A stretch of DNA of 64,000 nucleotides from CAVVDT01 sp963747005 (GTDB taxonomy: Bacteria; Pseudomonadota; Alphaproteobacteria; Rhizobiales; Aestuariivirgaceae): contig CAVVDT010000010.1 in the NCBI GenBank assembly GCA_963747005.1, positions 1 through 64,000 of the forward strand, read 5' to 3'. The stretch's first letter is position 1, and each line of letters begins with the position of its first letter. The notes below the pieces were generated by a model. The model ran no database searches. It was given only the letters and a program-made list of their open reading frames with translations, and was not told where the DNA came from. Both the position numbers and the translations under genes were made by a program. This document shows, one piece after another, positions 27,823-34,374 of this stretch.

Positions 27823-29376
27823 ATGCCAAAAAGCCGCAGCAGGTCGCGGTCGGATGAAGCCGAGGCCGCAAAACTCACTGCTTTGCTGGACTCGGCGGTC
27901 GATGCCATCGTGACCATCGACCATCACGGCAACATCGATACGGTCAACAGGGCGACGGAACATCTATTCCAATACGGGGTGGATGAGCTTCTGGGGCGCA
28001 ACGTCAAAATGCTGATGCCCGAGCCCTATCAATCCGAACATGATGGTTACCTCAGCCGCTATAGTAAGACCGGCGATCGCAAGATTATCGGTATAGGCAG
28101 AGAAGTTACCGGGCGCCGCAAGGACGGCTCGGTCTTCCCGATGCATCTGTCGGTAAGCGAATTCAGGGTGGGAGAAAAGGTATTCTTCACCGGCATCATC
28201 CACGACCTGAGCGCCCGCGAACACGCAGAAGAGGCGTTGCGCCAAGCGCAGAAGATGGAAGCCATTGGCCAGCTTACCGGCGGGGTGGCGCACGACTTCA
28301 ACAATCTGCTGACGGTGATCGTCGGCAATCTGGAACTCCTCGAAGCCAGGCTCAAGGACAAGGACCAACTGGACCTGCTTTCCGAGGCCCAGGAGGCGGC
28401 CGAACTGGGGGCAAAACTGACCGACCGCCTGTTGACTTTTGCCCGGCGCAGTCCCCTTGCGCCCGCCGTCGTCGATCTGAATTCGCTAGTGCTGGGGCTG
28501 ATGGACATGTTGCATCGCACGCTCGGCGAGACCGTGGAACTCAGTACCGCTCTCAGCACGGGTCTCTGGCTGACACGCGCAGATCCTGCACAGGTCGAGA
28601 GTTCCATGATCAATCTCGCGGTCAACGCACGCGATGCGATGCCGGAAGGTGGCAGGTTGATCATCGAAACCCGCAACGCGGAGATGGACGAGCCCTATGC
28701 TGCGGCTGAGGCCGGATTGTCGCCTGGCGAATACGTGCAGCTTTCCGTCACCGACACCGGCACCGGCATGCCGGAAGAAGTGCGCCGGCGGGCCTTCGAG
28801 CCATTTTTCACGACCAAGGAGGTGGGGCGCGGGACGGGTTTGGGTCTTCCCATGGTCTACGGCTTCGCCAAGCAATCGGGCGGCCACCTCACCATCTACA
28901 GCGAGTTCGGCAAGGGCACGACAATCAACCTCTATCTTCCGCGGTATAAGCAATCAGGAACCGCCACGGCGGCGGCGGCGGACAAGACCGCGCCCGCCTT
29001 GGCATCGGGCGAACTCGTTCTGGTGGTCGAGGACGATGCTCGCGTCCGCCGACTGACGCTGACACGCTTGCGGGAGCTGGGATATCGGGTCCTGGAATCG
29101 GCGAATGGCCGCGAGGCATTGGCGGTTTTTGCGGAAAATCCGGCGATCGACCTGGTCTTTAGCGATCTGGTGATGCCCGGCGGCATGTCGGGCTATGATC
29201 TCCTTGCTGAACTGCGCAAGCAGCAACCGCGCCTCAAGGTTCTTCTGACCTCCGGCTATGCGGAGGAACTGGCCCATGCCGAGCGCTTGCAGGCACAGGG
29301 CGTGAGAGTGCTGCGCAAGCCGTACCGCATCGCGGATCTGGCGAATGCGATCCGCAAGGCGCTGAACGGGGACTGA
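27823..29376 (+). CDS. FixL-like PAS hybrid histidine kinase, probable haem oxygen sensor
   Basis: The protein has 517 residues. The PAS domain (about 18-135) contains PEPYQSEHDGYLSRYSKTGD and IIGIGREVTGRRKDG. By alignment with FixL, His73 matches the haem ligand His200 of Bradyrhizobium FixL, Arg79 matches Arg206 and Arg93 matches Arg220. The kinase core follows: GQLTGGVAHDFNNLLTVIVG with the phospho-His, N-box MINLAVNARDAMPEGG, G-boxes DTGTGMP and GTGLGLPMVYGF. A receiver domain (about 395-515) has the Asp in LVFSDLVMPGG. It is a soluble hybrid kinase that could sense O2 or NO; haem binding is inferred. No fixJ is adjacent. Confidence 0.9.
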   Translation: MPKSRSRSRSDEAEAAKLTALLDSAVDAIVTIDHHGNIDTVNRATEHLFQYGVDELLGRNVKMLMPEPYQSEHDGYLSRYSKTGDRKIIGIGREVTGRRKDGSVFPMHLSVSEFRVGEKVFFTGIIHDLSAREHAEEALRQAQKMEAIGQLTGGVAHDFNNLLTVIVGNLELLEARLKDKDQLDLLSEAQEAAELGAKLTDRLLTFARRSPLAPAVVDLNSLVLGLMDMLHRTLGETVELSTALSTGLWLTRADPAQVESSMINLAVNARDAMPEGGRLIIETRNAEMDEPYAAAEAGLSPGEYVQLSVTDTGTGMPEEVRRRAFEPFFTTKEVGRGTGLGLPMVYGFAKQSGGHLTIYSEFGKGTTINLYLPRYKQSGTATAAAADKTAPALASGELVLVVEDDARVRRLTLTRLRELGYRVLESANGREALAVFAENPAIDLVFSDLVMPGGMSGYDLLAELRKQQPRLKVLLTSGYAEELAHAERLQAQGVRVLRKPYRIADLANAIRKALNGD

Positions 29377-29637
29377 TACCAAAGGTCCTGAGGTTTGATC
29401 CATTTCATGGCATCAAACCGGCCGCTCGGGCAGGCGCGGTGCGCAGCGCGATGCGGGGCATCGGGCAAGCGCCGCAACGCACCCGATGGCCGGTTTCATG
29501 CCACCGAAGGCCGGGTGCTTTTGCCCGCAGGCGTCGTTGCGCCTGGCTTGAAGTCGGACGACGTCGGCGCCAGTCGCGCCTAACCTGCGGGCAAAATCAT
29601 CCCGGTGAAATAGGTCAAACCTCAGGACCTTTGGTAT
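29376..29637. repeat. Structured repeat element, copy A (three nested stems with conserved loops)
   Basis: The outer arms 29376-29398 and 29615-29637 are perfect 23-bp inverted repeats and continue imperfectly inward. Inner stem 1 is 29409-29423 with 29488-29502 (14 of 15). Inner stem 2 is 29519-29531 with 29584-29596 (13 of 13). The loop block 29430-29483 matches copy B (56642-56695) at 49 of 54 positions and holds a small GATGC/GCATC hairpin. The second loop shares CGTCGTTGCGCC with copy B. The stems do not match those of copy B in sequence. The element fills the gap between two convergent genes, starting on the last base of the kinase stop codon. Confidence 0.85.
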
Positions 29638-29644
29638 GAGGCCC

Positions 29645-30376
29645 TTACGGCATTTCCACCTTCGCGACGAACTTGTAGCCGGCATTGCGCACGGTCTTGA
29701 TGAACTGCGGGTTCTGGGGATCGGGTTCTATCTTCTTGCGCAGCCTGGCGACCTGGTTGTCGATGCTGCGATCAAGCGGCGACCAGTCGGCGCCCCGCAG
29801 GAGGTCCATAAGCTGGTCGCGGGACAGGACGCGATTGGCATGCTTCACGAACACTTCCAGCAGGCGCAATTCGCCGGTGGTGAGCTCGCAGGGCCGCCCC
29901 TCGCTTGAACGCACCTCCAGTCGCGCGAAATCCACCTCCCAGCCTTCAAAGCGCCACGTGTTGGCGCTGTCCGAAACCTGTTGCGGAGACGTTGCCGCCC
30001 CGCTGGAGCCTTGCGTCCGTCTTATGACCGAGCGGACCCGGGCGAGCACCTCGCGAACGTGAAAGGGCTTGGTGATATAATCATCGGCGCCGAGCTCCAG
30101 TCCGATCACCCGGTCGATCGTCTCACCCTTGCCGGTCACCATGATGATCGGCACCTCGGACCGGGCGCGAATGTGGCGCGCCGTTTCAAGGCCGCTCTCG
30201 TCGCCAAGGGAGAGATCGAGGGTAACGAGGTCGATTTCCGTGAGCGGGTGATTGCGCGCATCACGGCCGCTTGCGGCCTCGCTCACCCGGTAATTCTCCT
30301 CTTCGAAACACCTTCTCAGCAGGCGCCTGACCTGGGCGTCGTCGTCGACGATCAGGATATGAACGGAATTGGCCAT
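29645..30376 (-). CDS. OmpR/PhoB-family response regulator
   Basis: This 243-residue protein has a receiver domain (1-120: acidic pocket VDDD, phospho-Asp in LVTLDLSLGDESG, Lys in DDYITKPF) and a C-terminal winged helix (about 145-240: LTTGELRLLEVFVKHANRVL, VARLRKKIEPDP, IKTVRNAGYKF). It would activate or repress promoters after phosphorylation. It lies convergent to the FixL-like kinase, with only the structured element between, and divergent from the Crp/Fnr gene. Pairing with that kinase is possible but not shown. Confidence 0.93.
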   Translation of the reverse strand: MANSVHILIVDDDAQVRRLLRRCFEEENYRVSEAASGRDARNHPLTEIDLVTLDLSLGDESGLETARHIRARSEVPIIMVTGKGETIDRVIGLELGADDYITKPFHVREVLARVRSVIRRTQGSSGAATSPQQVSDSANTWRFEGWEVDFARLEVRSSEGRPCELTTGELRLLEVFVKHANRVLSRDQLMDLLRGADWSPLDRSIDNQVARLRKKIEPDPQNPQFIKTVRNAGYKFVAKVEMP

Positions 30377-30478
30377 ATTGTCATTGCCTTGGCAATTGCA
30401 TGCGGCAGTCCATGGCTTTCGGCAAGCATGCCTCCCGCGAACAATATGGAATTGATGCCGGGGTGATGCAACAGCATG

Positions 30479-30498
30479 CCGTTACAATCCGTTACACG
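30479..30498. promoter_or_regulatory. Two 10-bp direct repeats, candidate OmpR-type binding site
   Basis: CCGTTACAAT (30479-30488) and CCGTTACACG (30489-30498) are direct repeats at a 10-bp period, the arrangement bound head-to-tail by OmpR/PhoB-type dimers. They lie between the divergent response-regulator and Crp/Fnr genes, so auto-regulation or cross-control is likely. Confidence 0.6.
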
Positions 30499-30553
30499 CT
30501 GATACGCCACCGCGATCATTGCATTACGCAGGCATGTTCAAGTGCGCCTCACC

Positions 30554-31267
30554 ATGACATTCCGTCTGGAGGAGGATGAGGCTTTGTACGCCCAAACAGC
30601 CGCCGTCGAAACAGCCCGGACAGCCTCTCGTGATCGCTGGTGTGAAATTCCCGCCACCCAGCAGCAGGTTCAGGACGTGGCCGCGCACAGCCCGCTCTTT
30701 TTCGAGGGCGGCGATGCGCACTATGTCTATGAAGTGCTGGAGGGCGTCGTGTGCTGCTATAGCGTGCTCTCCGACGGCCGTCGCCAGGTCCTGTCGTTTT
30801 CGTATCCGGGCGATCTGATCGGCCTCGACCATGGTGATCTTCACCGCTACAACACGGAAACGCTGTCGGCGGCACGTGTTCGCAGAATCCCCAAGGGAAT
30901 TCTTCTCAGCACCGCGGCGGAGTGCCCCGAGGTTGGCCGCAAGCTGCTTGAGTTCGCCACCAGCGAGCTGGCGCTGATGCAGGATCACTTCGTCATGCTC
31001 GGGCGCAAGACAGCTCTTGAGAAGCTGGCATCGTTCCTCATTGCGCTGGGCCGCCGGCACGTCGACGCGCAGGGCATCCCCGCGACTTTCCATCTGCCGA
31101 TGACGCGCGTCGATATCGGCGACTATCTCGGATTGACGATAGAGACGGTGAGCCGGTGCCTGAAGAAGTTGAGGATTGCGGGCGCCATCGACCTGCCGCA
31201 GCCCCAGACAGTGGTCATTCGCGATTTCGAACTGCTTTGCGACTTGGCTGAATCGGAAGATGACTAG
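30554..31267 (+). CDS. Crp/Fnr-family transcription regulator
   Basis: The protein has 237 residues. A cyclic-nucleotide-binding-like beta barrel (about 40-130, with DGRRQVLSFSYPGDLIGLDH) is followed by a dimer helix and a winged helix. The recognition helix contains ETVSRCLKKL; the E, S and R match the residues FNR uses to read TTGAT-N4-ATCAA. The N-terminal cysteine cluster of oxygen-sensing FNR is absent (only one Cys before the barrel), so it is closer to FixK and would respond to another signal or to transcription level. It is a good candidate for the two FNR boxes at 1806 and 6295. ATG 30554 or GTG 30542 could be the start. Confidence 0.92.
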   Translation: MTFRLEEDEALYAQTAAVETARTASRDRWCEIPATQQQVQDVAAHSPLFFEGGDAHYVYEVLEGVVCCYSVLSDGRRQVLSFSYPGDLIGLDHGDLHRYNTETLSAARVRRIPKGILLSTAAECPEVGRKLLEFATSELALMQDHFVMLGRKTALEKLASFLIALGRRHVDAQGIPATFHLPMTRVDIGDYLGLTIETVSRCLKKLRIAGAIDLPQPQTVVIRDFELLCDLAESEDD

Positions 31268-31369
31268 CACGGATGGGCGACGACGCCGGCCAAGCCAGCC
31301 ACGACCCGGAGGTGGGAAGGCGGTCGTGCTGGTCTCGCCGTTGGTGCCCCGATTTTCGCTCAACTCCAG

Positions 31370-31831
31370 GTGATGGCCGTGAACGAGCAAAACAGAAGAC
31401 GGGTCGCCATTGGAGCCTTCGACAGGTTTGCAAACCTCGAACAGGCGCTCGGCGAGATCACCACACTGGGCGTGCCTTGTTCAAGGCTCGTTCTGCTTGC
31501 CGCCGCGGATGCGCTCGATGGCCAAGTACACAACCACCGGATTGGCGTGGCCAGCTACAGCGAGTCCGTCCTTGCGGTCGTGGATGGCGGGAGTTGTGCC
31601 GACGAGCCTGCTGCCGATGCAAGCCCCCCGCTGAGCGATGAGCAGCAACGAATGGTGAGTTTCGATACCTGGGTCGGACCGCGAATTGCCGCCGGGCTGA
31701 GACAGCTGATGACGGGTGGCGCCTGCCTTCTGTTCGCCATGGTCGGTCCGCTTGGCGAAGAGGTCGACGTCGCGCGCGTCCTGCTCAAATATGCCGTCGG
31801 GCAGGTGCAAGTGCACGATTTCCGGGTTTGA
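31370..31831 (+). CDS. Hypothetical protein
   Basis: This 153-residue frame starts RRRVAIGAFDRFANLEQALG and has a possible hydrophobic stretch near the C-terminus (GGACLLFAMVGPLGEEVDVA). The opening resembles proteins in which two short domains bind around a flexible DUF1269-like or GsiB-like stress segment, but the match is too weak to name. The start is GTG 31370 or ATG 31373. It follows the Crp/Fnr gene by about 100 bases on the same strand. Confidence 0.55.
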   Translation: MMAVNEQNRRRVAIGAFDRFANLEQALGEITTLGVPCSRLVLLAAADALDGQVHNHRIGVASYSESVLAVVDGGSCADEPAADASPPLSDEQQRMVSFDTWVGPRIAAGLRQLMTGGACLLFAMVGPLGEEVDVARVLLKYAVGQVQVHDFRV

Positions 31832-31942
31832 GCGGTTGGTGAGCGTTTGCTGATGCCGAAATCAACCTCGGCAAGGGCAAGGGCTAAATGTCTGACCTGG
31901 GACCCTCAACCTCCTCCAGTATTTGGCAGAGTCCGTCACTGC

Positions 31943-32050
31943 AAAGAAGAGGACGCCAAGCGAATTGGCCGGGAACGCAAATACCTCGTTCATCAGCGCA
32001 CCCGAGTAGCGTCGCGCATCAAGGGGCTTGTGGCGCTACGTGGCATCCAT
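31943..32050 (+). pseudogene. IS110-family transposase fragment
   Basis: The frame reads EEDAKRIGRERKYLVHQRTR followed by VASRIKGLVALRGI. This is the helical middle segment of IS110-type transposases (EEDAKRPxRERExLVxERTR). Nothing of the catalytic N-terminus or the C-terminus is present, so it is a short dead remnant lying upstream of the PRC-barrel gene. Confidence 0.7.
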
Positions 32051-32086
32051 ACAGCCGGCAGGTCGGCAAATTTCGCTGCCGCCATC

Positions 32087-32111
32087 GGAACCCTTTTCCC
32101 TCTCGCAAGTT
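32087..32111 (+). promoter_or_regulatory. Probable EcfG promoter of the PRC-barrel gene
   Basis: GGAAC (32087-32091), 16 bases, then AGTT (32108-32111). This fits the EcfG consensus GGAAC-N16/17-cGTT except for the first base of the -10 element. It lies 60 bases before the ATG at 32171. Confidence 0.6.
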
Positions 32112-32170
32112 TCTAGGACTGGAACATTTGACCGTAGGGCACTGTGCCCTGGAACATGTAGGAGGTAATC

Positions 32171-32881
32171 ATGAAGACCACCCTCACCACCAAGCTGGCT
32201 CTGGCGTTGCTGCTGGCGGGCTCACCCGTTGCGCTTGCCGCCTCAACCACCAGCAACCAGACCAATCAGCAGCCGCCCACGCAGCAGACCCAGACCCAGA
32301 CCCAGTCTGCCCAGCAGCCGGCGACGGACCAGTCGAAAGCCAGTCAGCCGACGACTGCCCAAAAGCAACCCGCCGACCAGAACGGGCAAAAGACCAAGGA
32401 TCAGGCCGTCAGCAAGCAGAAGCCGGCAACCCAGAACTCGACCGCCGAAGCGAAGCAGTCGCAAAAGACCAAACTTGCCGGCCAGATCGTGCTGCAGAGC
32501 AAGGACACTATCCTTGCGAGCTCGCTGATCGGCTCGAATGTCTACACGCCCGATAACGAAGCAATCGGCGAGGTCAGCGACCTCATCGTTTCCAACGACG
32601 GGAAGGTGAACGGCATGGTCATCGGCGTCGGCGGCTTCCTGGGCATCGGCCAGAAGCAGATTGCCCTGACCCTCGATTCGATCTCGACCCAGATGGCGTC
32701 CGATGGCAAGTCGGTGAAGCTCTATCTGAATGCCACGCGCCAGGACCTCGACAACGCACCTGCGTTCAAGACGTCCTATGAGCAGCAGCAGGAAGAAAAC
32801 GCCGCCAAGGCCCAGCAGGACATGCAGAACAACATGGGTTCGCAGGTCCCGCCACCGCAACCGCAGCAGCCGCAGCAGTAG
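32171..32881 (+). CDS. Exported PRC-barrel domain protein
   Basis: The protein has 236 residues. A signal peptide (LALALLLAGSPVALAAS) is followed by a Gln/Thr/Lys-rich flexible segment (about 25-110), then a PRC-barrel domain (about 115-195: SNVYTPDNEAIGEVSDLIVS, VGGFLGIGQKQIALTLDSI), and a Gln/Pro-rich tail. Such proteins are common in the general stress regulon of rhizobia and methylobacteria; their molecular role is unknown. An EcfG-like promoter upstream supports stress induction. Confidence 0.85.
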   Translation: MKTTLTTKLALALLLAGSPVALAASTTSNQTNQQPPTQQTQTQTQSAQQPATDQSKASQPTTAQKQPADQNGQKTKDQAVSKQKPATQNSTAEAKQSQKTKLAGQIVLQSKDTILASSLIGSNVYTPDNEAIGEVSDLIVSNDGKVNGMVIGVGGFLGIGQKQIALTLDSISTQMASDGKSVKLYLNATRQDLDNAPAFKTSYEQQQEENAAKAQQDMQNNMGSQVPPPQPQQPQQ

Positions 32882-32961
32882 ACCCCGCAGGCCGGTTGGC
32901 CGGCGCGGCGCCAGGTGAGCCCCCGCACCCTTTACCCACCTGCTGCCGCCTAAGAACGGCC

Positions 32962-33014
32962 CCGGAGCGCACTTGTCCCAATCCCCCGATCGGCAAGCGC
33001 GCTCCGGTTTCTTG
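32962..33014 (+). terminator. Rho-independent terminator after the PRC-barrel gene
   Basis: CCGGAGCGC (32962-32970) pairs with GCGCTCCGG (32999-33007) across a 28-base loop and is followed by TTTCTTG. It lies about 80 bases after the stop and before the convergent protease gene. Confidence 0.7.
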
Positions 33015-33081
33015 TTGCAGATACGATATCGAGGTATCGTCACGAACAGCGCCCAGGCGCGAACGGCAGAGTCAGGAAGCC

Positions 33082-33834
33082 TCAGTGCTTCTGCGCCGCG
33101 CCATACAGGCGGACGACGCCGGCGATATCTCCCGACTGCGGCGTCCTGAACATTTCAAGATACCTGAATGACATGATCTCGCCCCGGGCCCCGGGATGGT
33201 CGAGACCGATGCTGTGCCCGATTTCGTGGATCAACGCATAACGCAGGTCATAGACCTGCAGGTCGCCATCGAATCCGACCTTCCAGGGCATGCCGGGATT
33301 GAGGCAGATGAGCGACTGGGCGATGCTGCGGACGGAGTTGACGGCATTTTCCCGGCGCGGTGCGGTCATATCGGCCGACGTCAGCGAGGTCAGGGCCTTA
33401 TCGGTTCCCTTCTGATTTTCATCAGTGCCCGCATAGGCCACATTGGTGAAGGCCCTGCCTTGCGGGATGGCCTCGGAACCTATGATGATGTCGGCACGTT
33501 CACCCTTTCTGGCCGGTTGAAACCTGACATTGGCAACCTCTTGCCATGCCGCAAAAGCAGCATCGAGTTCCGCCATGGCCTGATCTGCCGTGATATGCGA
33601 ATGCTCAAGCAGGTTCGAAAGAGGCCCGATCTGACGGCAGTTGGTGGCCTTGTCAAAGGTCAGCACATGATCGGCAAGACGATAGGTGATGACGGCGCCA
33701 GTGCCGAGCTCCGGCTTTCCCCATTTCATGTCAGCGCCGTCGAGCCTTAGCAATTGATACCCCGATCCCGCATCGGCGACGGCAACGTTGATCAGCACCA
33801 GCAGGCCGGTCACGAGCAGACTGCAAAGCCTCAT
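33082..33834 (-). CDS. Matrixin-like zinc metalloprotease, exported
   Basis: The 250-residue protein has a signal peptide (MRLCSLLVTGLLVLINVAVA, ending ADAG). The zinc site HEIGHSIGLDH (HExxHxxGxxH) and a Met-turn (GEIMSFRY) place it in the metzincin clan, peptidase M10A-like. It lacks a recognisable propeptide switch, C-terminal repeats and haemopexin domain. The start at 33834 is preceded by agaggag; the longer frame to 34008 has no site. It would cleave proteins in the periplasm or outside; the substrate is unknown. Confidence 0.85.
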   Translation of the reverse strand: MRLCSLLVTGLLVLINVAVADAGSGYQLLRLDGADMKWGKPELGTGAVITYRLADHVLTFDKATNCRQIGPLSNLLEHSHITADQAMAELDAAFAAWQEVANVRFQPARKGERADIIIGSEAIPQGRAFTNVAYAGTDENQKGTDKALTSLTSADMTAPRRENAVNSVRSIAQSLICLNPGMPWKVGFDGDLQVYDLRYALIHEIGHSIGLDHPGARGEIMSFRYLEMFRTPQSGDIAGVVRLYGAAQKH

Positions 33835-34014
33835 GGAATCTCCTCTGTTCCACCTGGCCCTGACAGCCAGCACACCTTTCTGAGCATTCAATGGAAACCC
33901 CTCGCCGGGCTCAAGGGCCGGCGACACCACATCGCAATGGCGCATCACGCTCACGGGCATGTCGCCAGCCACATGACAACAACAGAAGCTTGAACGCGAT
34001 GTCAACAAAATCCG

Positions 34015-34215
34015 TCAAACGCCGGGCGTCTGGTCGTCATCACCCTGGGACAGGCGTTCGAGCAGTTGCTTGAGGCGATCCGGTATCGGTTCACTGACCA
34101 CCTCGTCATAGACGCGCCGCAAATGCCCACTTATGGCCTTCGACGCCACCGGGTCGAGCGCCGGCTGCTTCTTTCCGCGAGGCTTGTTGCTGGTCCTGTC
34201 TCGATTCTCTGGCAT
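34015..34215 (-). CDS. NepR-family anti-sigma factor, paralogue 1
   Basis: This 66-residue protein carries the NepR core: ISGHLRRVYDEVVSEPIPDR followed by LKQLLERL. NepR binds EcfG and keeps it inactive until PhyR~P titrates NepR away. A second nepR lies at 39778 beside ecfG. This copy sits downstream of an HWE kinase gene on the same strand with a 159-base gap. It may modulate the response or partner another EcfG. Basic N-terminal residues are like those of other NepR proteins. Confidence 0.88.
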   Translation of the reverse strand: MPENRDRTSNKPRGKKQPALDPVASKAISGHLRRVYDEVVSEPIPDRLKQLLERLSQGDDDQTPGV

Positions 34216-34374
34216 GTCTCGACGATGTCGCGGCCCGGCGGGCGGTCAGGTCAAACGCGCCCGGGCATCAAGGCGCGCAGTGGCAGAAGGCGCGATCCTT
34301 AAGAGCAGAACATTGATGGAATTATAAGAAATCAGGCGAGGATTGCGAGTCTCAATCCCGCTCCGGGGCGTTTG

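Noticed and set aside
29395..29583. Small open frames inside structured element A (and 56613-57056 minus strand in element B)
   Set aside because: They arise from GC-rich stems and are not conserved in frame between the two copies.
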